A program made the position numbers and the translations under genes. A model generated the notes under the pieces. It had not been told where the DNA came from. It searched no databases and saw only the letters and a program-made list of their open reading frames with translations. A stretch of 64,000 nt of DNA from CAYWNK01 sp964459495 (GTDB lineage Bacteria > Planctomycetota > UBA1135 > GCA-002686595), in NCBI GenBank assembly GCA_964459495.1, contig CAYWNK010000005.1, positions 1 to 64,000 on the forward strand. The letters run 5' to 3'. The stretch's first letter is position 1, and each line of letters starts with the position of its first letter. This document shows, one piece after another, positions 35,086 to 44,284 of this stretch.

Positions 35086-35560
35086 TCAGTTCGGCCAAGC
35101 GAGGCCGCCCGACTTGATTTGAGCCCGCCTGGCTGGTCGCGTGAGTCCTCGTCGCGCAATCTCGATTGCCTTGCGGGCATCGGCGGCGAGCCACGCCAGG
35201 AGCGCACTGCGCTCTTCTCGATCTGGCCAGTCCAGGTGCGCTTCGCCCTTGAAGCTGGGCCCAAGGTGCCCTTCTAGCTGCTTCTCTTCGATGAGCTGGG
35301 CCTTGCCCCATCCATTCGGCCGGACGGCCTCCTCGACAACGCGCTGGATTCCATCTGAAACCAAGCTGTAGGTGTCCTTGACCGCCCCCTGGCCAAGGAT
35401 GAGCGTCGTATCAATCGAGATCGCGAGAGTCCTCGACTTTGCTAGACCCTGCCGGCGGCACCCCTGGACGCTGGCATCGAAGAAGCTCAGGAGGCTGTCA
35501 GGGAGGAAGAGCTCCCGTTGAAGGGGAGGCGCTTTCCATACCTGTCGACAAGGAAACCAA
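35086..35560 (-). pseudogene. IS1182-like transposase remnant
   Basis: The frame reads WKAPPLQRELFLPDSLLSFF, then a Ser-Ile-Asp-Thr-Thr segment followed by LILGQGAVKDTYSLVSDGIQ. This matches the first catalytic-Asp region (D-T/S-T-P-I-L-G-x-G-A-V-x-D-T-Y) of IS1182-type transposases. About 150 residues remain; the N-terminal third and the catalytic C-terminal half are missing, and no terminal repeats are seen. It lies just right of the island, in a degraded strip. Confidence 0.65.
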
Positions 35561-35964
35561 TCGGGGCGCCCACGAATCGGCCCATTGGCGGGTTTTCGGC
35601 CAGGCCTCTAGCCCTGATCCCCCTTTCACGCTGATAGGTCGGGCCTTTCAAGCAGCCTGACAGCCCGGATGCCGCGCAAGCGACGAATGGATGGCGCTGA
35701 AGGCCAGTCAGAGCGCAGCTCTGACGGTTGAGCTCCCTACTGAGCACGACAGAGCACGCCTCATCCATAGGGCACTCTCCGTTCGGCACCACCCCCACCG
35801 GGCACTCCGCCATGAAGCACGCGCCACTGGAGCCGCTGCATGCACTCGGGGGCTCGGGCCTCGCTCGAATTGACTCCACGCTATGCGTACCCAGGACACG
35901 ATGAGCGCAAGACACACAAGCTCCAGAGCTTGACCCTCTTTAGTTTGGAGTCCACACTATCCGC
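35561..35964. other. non-coding, degraded stretch
   Basis: About 400 bp between the transposase remnant and the MarR gene. No gene with support. The MarR promoter should be at the right end. Confidence 0.4.
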
Positions 35965-36651
35965 ATGAGCAAGAACGACCCCCCGACCGGCGCATCAGCT
36001 CAGATCGTCACAGGACTGCTGAAGCTGTCCCTGGTCCTGCGCCACGAGGCCTGGCAGGCATCGGGCCAGCGAGGCTTGACGCCGACGCAATCACAGATCC
36101 TCGCTCTGATGGCGTCCCTTGGAGCGATCTCGGTCTCAACCGTCGCGCGGCAGCTGTCGATCACGAAGGGGACCGCTAGCCAAGCGGTGTCGACGTTGGA
36201 GCGAAAGGAGCTCCTGCGGAAGGACGCGGACTCTTCGGATGGGCGGGCGGTTGCTCTCAAGCTCACACGCAAGGGTCGTCGCGAAGCGCAACGCTCAGCG
36301 CAGTGGCCCAATGTGGTCGTCGCCGCCGCCCACTCGATCCCGAGCGGCGACCAGGGTGCCTTCCTACGGGGCCTCACCGCCTTGATTCGAAGCCTCCAAG
36401 AACAAGACGCTGTGCCGACATCGCGGATGTGCGCGCAGTGCCGGTTCTTTCGACCAAATCTCTACCCGGGTCAGGAAAAGACCCATCACTGCGCATACAT
36501 CAAAGCGCCGATCGCTGACGTTGACCTCCGCATTGACTGTGGAGAGATGGAGCCCGCGGATGCGGAGCTGCAACCTCTGCTCACAGAAGCGCTGCTTGGT
36601 GGCACGTCGATCGACCCGTCATTGCTCGAAGGGGAGGGTCCCTCTCGATGA
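35965..36651 (+). CDS. MarR-family regulator with Cys-rich tail
   Basis: 228 residues. A winged helix of the MarR type (LTPTQSQILALMASLGAISV, then STVARQLSITKGTASQAVST and SSDGRAVALKLTRKGR). The last 80 residues hold MCAQCRFFRPN, HHCAYIKAPI and LRIDCGE, a Cys/His set fit for a metal or redox switch. It overlaps the redoxin gene by 4 bp, so it probably controls a redox-linked operon. Confidence 0.8.
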   Translation: MSKNDPPTGASAQIVTGLLKLSLVLRHEAWQASGQRGLTPTQSQILALMASLGAISVSTVARQLSITKGTASQAVSTLERKELLRKDADSSDGRAVALKLTRKGRREAQRSAQWPNVVVAAAHSIPSGDQGAFLRGLTALIRSLQEQDAVPTSRMCAQCRFFRPNLYPGQEKTHHCAYIKAPIADVDLRIDCGEMEPADAELQPLLTEALLGGTSIDPSLLEGEGPSR

Positions 36652-37193
36652 GTCAGAACACGGAGCACGAACTGCTCGAATGGTCCGTCGACAGCTGGTT
36701 CAACCACGATGGCGACCTAGCGCTCGCCGACTTGCGTGGGCGTGTCGTTGCACTCGAAGCATTCCAGATGCTCTGCCCCGGTTGCGTCTCCCACGGCATC
36801 CCCCAGGCTCAGCGGATTCGAGAGTCCTTCTCGGATGAAGTGGCCGTCGTTGGCATCCACACGGTCTTCGAGCATCACAAGGCGATGGAGCCTCACGCAC
36901 TTGAGGCCTTCATTCACGAGTACCGCCTCCGCTTTCCTATTGGCGTCGATCGCCCTGGCACGGCTCACCTGCCGGAAACGATGGAGCGATTCAAGTTGCG
37001 AGGCACACCAAGCTTGCTCCTGTTCGACCGCAATGGGCGCCTTCGAGCACACCACTTCGGCTCAGTGACCGATATGCAGGTCGGCGCTGAGATCGGGACC
37101 CTTCTCGCAGAATTGCGAGGGGAACAACAACCCGGCCAAGTCGCCGCTGCATCGGCGACGAAGCAAACCAAACCTCAAGGAGAACACCAATGA
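36648..37193 (+). CDS. thioredoxin-fold redoxin (AhpC/TSA-like)
   Basis: 181 residues. LRGRVVALEAFQMLCPGCVS carries C43-P-G-C46 at the redoxin active site, followed by VAVVGIHTVFEH and RGTPSLLLFDRNGRLRAHHF with the conserved cis-Pro. Likely a thiol oxidoreductase or peroxidase. Coupled to the MarR gene upstream and to a small thioredoxin-like frame downstream by ATGA overlaps. Confidence 0.8.
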   Translation: MSQNTEHELLEWSVDSWFNHDGDLALADLRGRVVALEAFQMLCPGCVSHGIPQAQRIRESFSDEVAVVGIHTVFEHHKAMEPHALEAFIHEYRLRFPIGVDRPGTAHLPETMERFKLRGTPSLLLFDRNGRLRAHHFGSVTDMQVGAEIGTLLAELRGEQQPGQVAAASATKQTKPQGEHQ

Positions 37194-37336
37194 CCGCCAA
37201 GGCAGCCTTCTACCAGGCAGGGTGCCCGGCGTGCGTCGAGACCGAGCAAGCCGGAGTCAAGTCAGTCCCGGCGCTCGCAATGAGCAGTGCAACCATCCAC
37301 ATCAACCATGGCGCAGATCTCTCTGCCTTGAAGTAG
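37190..37336 (+). CDS. shortened thioredoxin/glutaredoxin-like peptide
   Basis: 48 residues: MTAKAAFYQAGCPACVETEQ followed directly by AGVKSVPALAMSSATIHINH. It keeps the CPAC site and the SVPAL cis-Pro strand but lacks the roughly 30 residues that normally lie between them, as if an in-frame deletion had occurred. The start overlaps the redoxin stop. It may be a broken gene still in frame. Confidence 0.6.
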   Translation: MTAKAAFYQAGCPACVETEQAGVKSVPALAMSSATIHINHGADLSALK

Positions 37337-37419
37337 ATCCATAGCCGTAGGAGTGGTGACCACCCCGCGAGAGCGGCACATCGCGACTCCAAACCAACGA
37401 CCCCAATAGGAGCCCAGAC

Positions 37420-38214
37420 ATGAAAACCTCTCTAACCGCCGCAGGCCTGACCCTTCTCATGGGCTGCGCCGCGACCACAACAAACGTGAACAAGTCTGCT
37501 GTTGCGCCCACAGCAGTCCACGAAACCCAAGACCCGGCCGGGAGGCCCGCACGCCCAGTACAGGCCTCGAGCGACCTGGACCTGACGAGCTCGGCTGTCC
37601 GCCACCTTCCGGAGCTCGGCATTCTCGTCTTCGAAGTCAAAGTTGCGGGCGTCGCGGGCCGCACCGTGCCCAAGGCGAACGGAGGAATGGACGGCGCTCC
37701 TGTTCTAGGCTACGTCTTCCCAACGTCGTTGAGCGGAGCGGACGTCGGCTTCGGCGACGCTGAGGGGATCGTTGCGCTGGCCGTGACGAGCCACCCCGAC
37801 TTCGACGACACTCCGCTGTTCGATGAGGATGCGGATCGTGACTACGCGAACGACGGCGTCATCTGGCACCCGCACTGGGTCCTTCTCGGTGAAGATACGC
37901 GTGTCGCCGGTGGGCTGAGCGTACGCCAGTTCGACCCCGAGGACAGCAGCGTGAAGCTCCCCCCCACCAACCCGGGCATGCCGATGTACATGGACTCGCC
38001 GGGCTTCGGGGTCACCACCAATGGCAACACGCTCAGGGTTGTCGTCCCCCTCTATCGCGTCTCGAACAAGGCTCAATTCCAATTCGACACGGTCGCCGCC
38101 TACATGCAGGTGAACGCATCCGATCCTGGTCGGCCGATGCTCGGCGTCTACAAGGTATACGAAGTTCTGAGTGGAGATCTCTCTCTCCCCTACACCGTCA
38201 CCAAGGGGATGTAG
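37420..38214 (+). CDS. lipoprotein of unknown function
   Basis: 264 residues. MKTSLTAAGLTLLMGC is a lipoprotein signal with Cys16. The mature part has many aromatic and acidic residues (YVFPTSLSGADVGFGDAEGI, then NDGVIWHPHWVLLGED) and looks beta-rich. A ribosome site (AGGAG) precedes the ATG. No known family recognised. It follows the redox genes by about 80 bp and may be in the same operon. Confidence 0.7.
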   Translation: MKTSLTAAGLTLLMGCAATTTNVNKSAVAPTAVHETQDPAGRPARPVQASSDLDLTSSAVRHLPELGILVFEVKVAGVAGRTVPKANGGMDGAPVLGYVFPTSLSGADVGFGDAEGIVALAVTSHPDFDDTPLFDEDADRDYANDGVIWHPHWVLLGEDTRVAGGLSVRQFDPEDSSVKLPPTNPGMPMYMDSPGFGVTTNGNTLRVVVPLYRVSNKAQFQFDTVAAYMQVNASDPGRPMLGVYKVYEVLSGDLSLPYTVTKGM

Positions 38215-38604
38215 TCCAGCCTGCAGTTCGAATCGGGCCGGAGGGACCTCGCCGTCATGACCCCTGGCGTTCGCACAAGCGGAGAGTTGGGTCACCAAGC
38301 GGGGCCGCCGCACAATGGACTTCGATTGGATCGGCTATCTCCTCGAGCAAGGCTTGGCGCTTCCGTGCGCTCGAGGGTCGGGTGGTCGCTGGGGGCGGCG
38401 TCTGTCGCAGGCGCTTGCCCCTGATTCCCCAGAGGCCTCCCTCGTTCAGCTGTACGCAAGCCACCCTGCCCTGCAGGGTGATAGGGCTCAGCCTATCTAT
38501 GCCACCCGCTGGGCCCGCAGACTCGCGCGGCGACCGCTTGCACCCCCTGCGTAGGCCCTTGGCCAGCTTCCGGTTTCCACCGAGCCGCCCCACGTCCTGG
38601 CGCC
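38215..38604. other. non-coding stretch between convergent genes
   Basis: About 390 bp between the lipoprotein and the sulfatase, which converge. Short frames on both strands have no support. Confidence 0.4.
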
Positions 38605-40047
38605 TCAGTCGACGTTCTTGGCCAGCTCGTCTACCCAACGTGGGTCGCCGCCAATTCGTGCCAGATCCTCCCGTAGGGCCCCGCGCATGGCCTCGATGCG
38701 GGCTGCATGGCTGGGATCTCGACTGAGGTCATGGAGCTCGTCGGGATCCACCTCAAGATCGAAGAGTCGTTCGTCCAGCTCGATGCGGCGATAACGCACG
38801 TACTTGAAGCGTGCCTCGACCCAGGCCAACTCGATCGGTCCATCGAGGACCTTGCCCCAGCCGTCCAGGTAGGTGAACCCGGGCCGCCACCCGTCATCGT
38901 CCCCGGACCAAAGCGGAGCCAGGCTGCGGCCATGGAGACCGGAAGGGATCTCCACGTCAGCGATCTCCAACAGGGTCGGCAGGATGTCGACATTCAAACT
39001 CAGGCCCGCGGGCTCCGATCCCGCGCCGATGCCCGCCGGCCAACGCCAGAGCATCGGGACGTGCACCGATTCCTCATAGGCCGCGCGCTTGCGATAGAGC
39101 CGATGCTCTCCCCACAGGAATCCACCGTCGCTGGTCATGCAGATCGCGCTTTGCTCGAGGCGTTCCTCTGTCGACAGCCGGTCGAGCAGGCGTCCCACGT
39201 TGTCGTCGATCGAGAGCACCAACTCGTGATACCCGCGCACCTGCGACTTCCAGCTCCCCTTTTCGTCGAGGTCCCCGTTGCGCCTGCCCTGGCTCGCGCG
39301 CTGCAGTGTCTTCGGCAGATTCTCAAGGGGCTCATTCGTGCTGGGCCTCGGCGCAAGGGTTGCCCCCGCCAGCGCGTTCGTGTGCCGCTCGGGGAGAACT
39401 GGCGGGCGGTGCAGATTCTTGAGGGAGAGGACCACGCAGTAAGGGCGATCCCCTTGCTCCGACATCCAGTCCATCGCCAGATCGAACAATACATCGGTGT
39501 TGTACCCCGGAATCACCTGACGGACGCCATCGACGTTGTAGCGCTCGTCCACATAGCTTCCCTGCCCCTCGAAGCTGACCCACCGATCGAATCCCGGCTG
39601 TGGCCCGGCGTCCGGGTTGGGGATGTGCCACTTCCCAAAGAACCCCGTTGCATACCCGCTCTGTTGAAGCAATTCAGCTAGGTCGGGATGCTCGGCGAGA
39701 AACGGGACATCGTCTTCGTTGCTGCGAATCCGCGTGGTGGTGGCGTAGAGCCCTGTGTAGAGGCTCGCGCGCGCAGGGCAGCACAGCGACGTGGTGACGT
39801 AGGCGCGTGTGTGGCGAGCTCCCTCGCGGGCTAGTCGATCGAGGTGCGGGGTCTCAACAACCTTCGAACCGTTGCACGCAAGGGTGTCGTAGCGCTGATC
39901 GTCGGTCAGGATCACGATCAAGTTCGGCCTTGGCGCTTCCGCCGCCGGGGCCACTTGGGCCGGCCCTCCATCCGAACACCCACCGGGCAAGAGCACGGAA
40001 ACAAGGAAGAGTTGCGCAAGGGAGCGCCGACTGCGGGCGGTGGCCAT
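38605..40047 (-). CDS. lipoprotein sulfatase
   Basis: 480 residues. The lipobox Cys24 (LLPGGCSDGG) gives a membrane-anchored, exported enzyme. RPNLIVILTDDQRYD is the metal-binding start of sulfatases, and SLCCPARASLYTG contains C89-x-P-x-R, the site turned into formylglycine. GFFGKWHI and TSDGGFLWGEH are further family marks. It should cut sulfate esters from polysaccharides or similar substrates; the exact substrate is unknown. No maturase gene is nearby. Confidence 0.9.
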   Translation of the reverse strand: MATARSRRSLAQLFLVSVLLPGGCSDGGPAQVAPAAEAPRPNLIVILTDDQRYDTLACNGSKVVETPHLDRLAREGARHTRAYVTTSLCCPARASLYTGLYATTTRIRSNEDDVPFLAEHPDLAELLQQSGYATGFFGKWHIPNPDAGPQPGFDRWVSFEGQGSYVDERYNVDGVRQVIPGYNTDVLFDLAMDWMSEQGDRPYCVVLSLKNLHRPPVLPERHTNALAGATLAPRPSTNEPLENLPKTLQRASQGRRNGDLDEKGSWKSQVRGYHELVLSIDDNVGRLLDRLSTEERLEQSAICMTSDGGFLWGEHRLYRKRAAYEESVHVPMLWRWPAGIGAGSEPAGLSLNVDILPTLLEIADVEIPSGLHGRSLAPLWSGDDDGWRPGFTYLDGWGKVLDGPIELAWVEARFKYVRYRRIELDERLFDLEVDPDELHDLSRDPSHAARIEAMRGALREDLARIGGDPRWVDELAKNVD

Positions 40048-40837
40048 CGTTCCGAGATTCTAGCGCGCCACAACGGCGGAGATTCCCACCAGAACGCCGG
40101 ATCGTCCTACGGGGGGGGATTCCAACTGGAAGGCAGCCCCGAGCCCGGAGCCACGAGCCACGTGCCCAAGGCAGCGCCCAGCCTCCAGCCCCCCCCCACC
40201 CGCCGGTCGCTCTGATCGGGAAGCGACCCTCCAGGAGATCACCGCATGCGCTGATCTCCTTGAATGGGGCTTTCAAGGCCTTTGCCTGCGCCTCCACTAC
40301 GAAGCTCGGCTTCCCTGTATCCCAACCAGTGCCTGAACGATCAGTGGGTTCGCCTCTCTCCTGTGCGGACGGCACGGAAGCCCATCACGACAAGACCGCT
40401 GCCGTCCCTGGCGTAGTGACCCGCGACTCTTGGTAGCCCAGGCAGACACGAGGAGTGCACGAATCGGGACTGCGAAGGCCAAAGCGAAGCGCTGTTTCTT
40501 GCTGGGTTGGACCATGGGGGGATTTCGCGCCCATGTCTACGGATCCGCCAGGCGCCTGATAGGAAGAGGGCAGCCCGCCGGGACCCCCTAGCGCCCTGGG
40601 CGAACCCAAGCAGCTGGGAGGGGATTCAGCGATCCACGGCGTGCTGGCCTCCGGCCCTAGGCATCGAATCACCGATTCCAAGCCTCGCCGGGTTCACGAC
40701 CTCACCAAAGACGCCCAGACCAGGCGCGAACCCGAGAATTCTCCCGAATGGCCCAAGTCCACTGGTCGGTGACTCCGCCCGGCCTCCTGTCGTTCTCAAT
40801 GGCAGCCAGGGCCCCCTTGCGCTCTTTCGATCCTTTA
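40048..40837. other. non-coding stretch
   Basis: About 790 bp between the sulfatase and MarR promoters. Short frames cross on both strands without recognisable motifs. No tRNA, repeat array or transposase remnant identified. Confidence 0.4.
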
Positions 40838-40851
40838 GTTAGCGTGCTAAC
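40838..40851. promoter_or_regulatory. palindromic MarR operator candidate
   Basis: GTTAGCGTGCTAAC is a perfect 14-bp palindrome only 3 bp before the MarR ATG at 40855. MarR proteins bind such sites as dimers and often repress their own gene and the neighbouring pump. Confidence 0.65.
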
Positions 40852-40854
40852 CTT

Positions 40855-41343
40855 ATGGAACAGCCGAACCAGGAGTCGAGCCCCGAGTCGTTCACATTGA
40901 CGGTTCTGCTTCAGCACGCCGGAAAACTGCTGGACGACCAGTTGCGGGCCGGGTTTGAGAGCTTCGGCCTATACCCATCGCAGGGGCGAGTGCTCCATGT
41001 TCTGGGGAACAGGGATGGGTACGAGCAGCAAGAACTCGCATCAGCAATGAAAGTCTCCGCTCCAACGGTCAGCGGCATTCTGAAGCGCATGGAAGCTGAA
41101 GGGCTCATCGCGCGATACCCCGATCCCAATGACGAGCGTGTGTCGCGGGTCTCCCTCACGCGGAAGGGGCGCCAGAAGTGCAGGCTCGTGGGACGGGTGG
41201 TGAAAGAAGTCGAGCGAACCCTGGTCGCTGGTTTCAGCCGAGCTCAACTTCGTGCCGCGCACAGCAGCCTTCGTCAGCTTCGAAACAACCTTGGCGGCGG
41301 CCCTCCGGGACCCGAGCCTTCTGTTGAGGCGGTGATCCCCTAG
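40855..41343 (+). CDS. MarR-family regulator of the RND pump
   Basis: 162 residues. Winged helix FGLYPSQGRVLHVLGNRDGY, then ASAMKVSAPTVSGILKRMEA and DERVSRVSLTRKG. It lies upstream of and in the same direction as the tripartite efflux genes, so it very probably controls them. A perfect palindrome overlaps its own start region. Confidence 0.85.
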   Translation: MEQPNQESSPESFTLTVLLQHAGKLLDDQLRAGFESFGLYPSQGRVLHVLGNRDGYEQQELASAMKVSAPTVSGILKRMEAEGLIARYPDPNDERVSRVSLTRKGRQKCRLVGRVVKEVERTLVAGFSRAQLRAAHSSLRQLRNNLGGGPPGPEPSVEAVIP

Positions 41344-41468
41344 GCCGACAGAGCGCCACAGATCCATCACGCCATCCGGTGCGGTGTAGGCGCTCAGCTG
41401 ACTTGTGTGACCCGTATCGCTGGTATTGAGCTTGCACGCTTGACCACCGCACACCTCCTGGACACGAA

Positions 41469-42905
41469 ATGACGTGCTATTCCAAAACTAGATGGGTGGC
41501 TTCTACCGCTGGCGCCTTCCTCTTTGCCGCCTGCGCTGTTGGCCCGGACTACGTCCGCCCGGTTCTCTCCCCTCCTGCCAATTGGGCCCAAGAGGCGAAT
41601 AGCAGCGATGGGGATCTTCTTGAGTGGTGGAAACAGTTCGACGACGAGCATCTCACCGACCTCATCCAGCGCTCGACCGCGGGCAACCTCGATCTACGGG
41701 TGGCTTTCGAGAGGATCGCTGAGGCGCGCGAACTTCTGCGCGTCACTTCGGTCAGGCGATATCCGTCTGTCGATGTCTCTGAAAGCGCCACTCGCAGCGA
41801 CCTTAGCAGCGCGACGACGGGCATGAACTCGAGGCCGGTATGGGTCTACGACATCGGTCTATCCGTCGGCTGGGAGATCGACGTGTTCGGTCGCGTACAG
41901 CGCTCCATTGAGGCTGCGACGGCAGATTTCGAGACCTTCGTCGAGGACTACCGCAGCGTCATGACGAGCGTGCACGCAGCCGTGGCCTCCGCCTACGTCG
42001 ACGTGCGCCTTGCCCAGCGGCGACTCACGATTGCAAGCGCCAACCTCGCCGTGCAGCAGGGAAGCCTGAAGTACGCCACGGATCGACGGGATGCCGGGCA
42101 GGTCTCCGGCCTTGACGTCGCTCAGGCGGAATCGAATATCGCTACAACCGAGGCTACGATCCCCACCCTCGAAGTCGACCTGGATCGCTCCATCTACCGG
42201 CTGGCAGTCCTCCTTGGAAGTCCAATCGCCGACCTTCGCGACGAGCTGCTCGCCGTGAAGCCGATTCCTATCGGTCCGACGCAGGTTTCTTCTGGGCTGC
42301 CTGCGAATCTGCTTCGCAATCGCCCGGACCTCCGCGCAGCGGAGCGCAGTCTGGCCGCAGAAACAGCTCGCATTGGAGTTGCAGCGGCGGATCTCTATCC
42401 CTCCTTCAACTTTTCGGCGGCCTTGGGCGGCCAGGCGCTCCAGGTGAATGACCTGTTCGATGGTGGTGCACGCCGTTGGTCGCTGGGTGTGAGCGGCTTC
42501 AACACCCTGTTCAATTTCGGGGGGGTCCAGGCCAACGTCGATGCCCAGAGGGCCCGCATGCGAGCGGCGCTGGCAACCTACGAGCAAACGCTACTGTTGT
42601 CAGTCGAGGAGGTGGAGACTGCGATCACCTCTCTGCGTAGGGAGAGGACCCGAGCTGCAGCCTTGGGGCGTGCTGTGGTAGCAAACGAGCTCTCGGTCGA
42701 GCTTTCGGAGCAGCTCTATCGCTCTGGTCAGGTTGACTTTCAAAACCTCCGAGACACCCAGCGGGGCCTACTCGAACTTCAAGACCAGCTCGCCGCAAGC
42801 GAGGCAGCCATAGCTCAAAACACGATCTCCCTGTTCCTGGCACTCGGCGGGAGTTGGGACCCCGAAGAGGACGTACTGACACCTCGTGAGGAATCCAATT
42901 CATGA
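41469..42905 (+). CDS. outer-membrane efflux lipoprotein (TolC/OprM type)
   Basis: 478 residues. Signal with lipobox Cys22 (AGAFLFAACAVGPDYVRP), the usual start of NodT/OprM proteins. Two long helical hairpins repeat (ESATRSDLSSA region, then ASANLAVQQGSLKYATDRRD; RNRPDLRAAERSLAAETAR). It is the outer-membrane channel of a tripartite pump; its stop overlaps the adaptor gene by 4 bp. Confidence 0.9.
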   Translation: MTCYSKTRWVASTAGAFLFAACAVGPDYVRPVLSPPANWAQEANSSDGDLLEWWKQFDDEHLTDLIQRSTAGNLDLRVAFERIAEARELLRVTSVRRYPSVDVSESATRSDLSSATTGMNSRPVWVYDIGLSVGWEIDVFGRVQRSIEAATADFETFVEDYRSVMTSVHAAVASAYVDVRLAQRRLTIASANLAVQQGSLKYATDRRDAGQVSGLDVAQAESNIATTEATIPTLEVDLDRSIYRLAVLLGSPIADLRDELLAVKPIPIGPTQVSSGLPANLLRNRPDLRAAERSLAAETARIGVAAADLYPSFNFSAALGGQALQVNDLFDGGARRWSLGVSGFNTLFNFGGVQANVDAQRARMRAALATYEQTLLLSVEEVETAITSLRRERTRAAALGRAVVANELSVELSEQLYRSGQVDFQNLRDTQRGLLELQDQLAASEAAIAQNTISLFLALGGSWDPEEDVLTPREESNS

Positions 42906-44284
42906 ACCACGGCCTGAAGCTTCTGTCGCGCGGCTCCGCGTTTCTCGTCCCTGTGGCACTTGGTATCGGAGCCTTTGTTCTCTTGACCAGCAGCGACAGA
43001 GAGGTATCCCGAACCCAGAGCACCGAGGTCGCACGCAAGATGCGCGTCATCGACGTTGCTGCCATGCCCATGGTTCCGCGCACAGAAGGCTACGGACTTG
43101 CCAGAGCGGATCGAACATGGCGTGCAATCGCGCAAGTCGGTGGACGGATCGTTGAGCTCCATCCAGAGCTCCGGTCTGGGTCACGTGTGCAGGCGGGAGC
43201 CCTGCTTGTGAAGATCGATACGACGGATGTGGAGATCACGATTGCCTCGGCCCGTGCCGAGGTCGCGCGACTCACTGGAGAGCTCCAACAGATCGAGCAA
43301 GAAGAGATCAACAACACGCGCTCACTGAAAATCGAGCAGACCATTGTCGGGGTCCTCGAGGGAGAGGTCGAGCGTCTCGAGGAGCTCCTTCAGAAAGACG
43401 CATCCTCGCGGGTCGCCTATGAGCAGAGCCAACGCACTTTGCTTGCCCAGAAGCAGTCCGCCCTGGGGATCGAGAACTCGACGGCGCTTCTCCCCTTCCA
43501 GACCGCCATCACTCAAGCTCAACTCGATGGAGCCAACGCGAGCCTAGCCCGGGCAGAGCGCGACCTTGAATTCTGCACCGTTCGATCGCCGTTCGTCGGT
43601 TCGGTTGGGGCCACTACGATCGAAGTCGGGCAGTACGTCGCTCCCAATGAGGAGCTCTTCGAAGTATCCTTCGATGGAACGCTGCGAATCGACGCGGCAA
43701 TCCCGCAGGACCAGGTCTTCCGCCTGCTGGGAGAGGCCGAGCGTACGGCCATTTCGAAGATGCTCGCAGACCAGACCGAGGAGGCGAAAGACCTCGTCGA
43801 TGGCATCTTCCAGGTCCGCGTGATTTCGAAGATCGGCAGCTTCGAACGCGAATGGCCCGCCAAAGTTGTAGGTGTGAGGGAAAGCCTTGATGAGCAAACC
43901 AAAGCTCTGCTCATGACCGTTGTGGTCGAACAAGAACCAGGCAATCGGCTTGCGGCGGACGGTCCCCCTCTGAGCCCGGGGTCATTCTGCCGCGTCGAAA
44001 TTCAAGCGGCTCCGCGTGAGGCGATCGTGATCCCCCGGGAAGTGCTTCGGGACGGCGATGCTTTCTGGCTTGATGCAGAGAATCGGCTACGGCGGGCGAC
44101 GCTCGATATCGAGTTTCACCAGGGGGAACTTACGGTAGTTCGCAGTGGCCTCGAGCCGGGAGTGCAGCTCGTGGTCTCCGACCCGACACCTGCGATCGAG
44201 GGGCAGCTGATCTCACCGATCGTGGATGGGGCTCTGTCAGCGAAAGTGGCTCGTGAAGCCGCTGGCGATGGAGAAGCGCAATGA
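42902..44284 (+). CDS. RND periplasmic adaptor (membrane fusion protein)
   Basis: 460 residues. N-terminal membrane helix (FLVPVALGIGAFVLL), lipoyl halves (GGRIVELHPELRSGSRVQAG and CTVRSPFVGSVGATTIEVGQ) around a coiled-coil hairpin, then barrel and membrane-proximal domains. It links the inner-membrane pump to the TolC-like channel. Overlaps both neighbours by 4 bp. Confidence 0.9.
   Translation: MNHGLKLLSRGSAFLVPVALGIGAFVLLTSSDREVSRTQSTEVARKMRVIDVAAMPMVPRTEGYGLARADRTWRAIAQVGGRIVELHPELRSGSRVQAGALLVKIDTTDVEITIASARAEVARLTGELQQIEQEEINNTRSLKIEQTIVGVLEGEVERLEELLQKDASSRVAYEQSQRTLLAQKQSALGIENSTALLPFQTAITQAQLDGANASLARAERDLEFCTVRSPFVGSVGATTIEVGQYVAPNEELFEVSFDGTLRIDAAIPQDQVFRLLGEAERTAISKMLADQTEEAKDLVDGIFQVRVISKIGSFEREWPAKVVGVRESLDEQTKALLMTVVVEQEPGNRLAADGPPLSPGSFCRVEIQAAPREAIVIPREVLRDGDAFWLDAENRLRRATLDIEFHQGELTVVRSGLEPGVQLVVSDPTPAIEGQLISPIVDGALSAKVAREAAGDGEAQ

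Noticed and set aside
38255..38638. Minus-strand frame of 127 codons after the sulfatase
   Set aside because: Overlaps the sulfatase end and has no recognisable motif or ribosome site.
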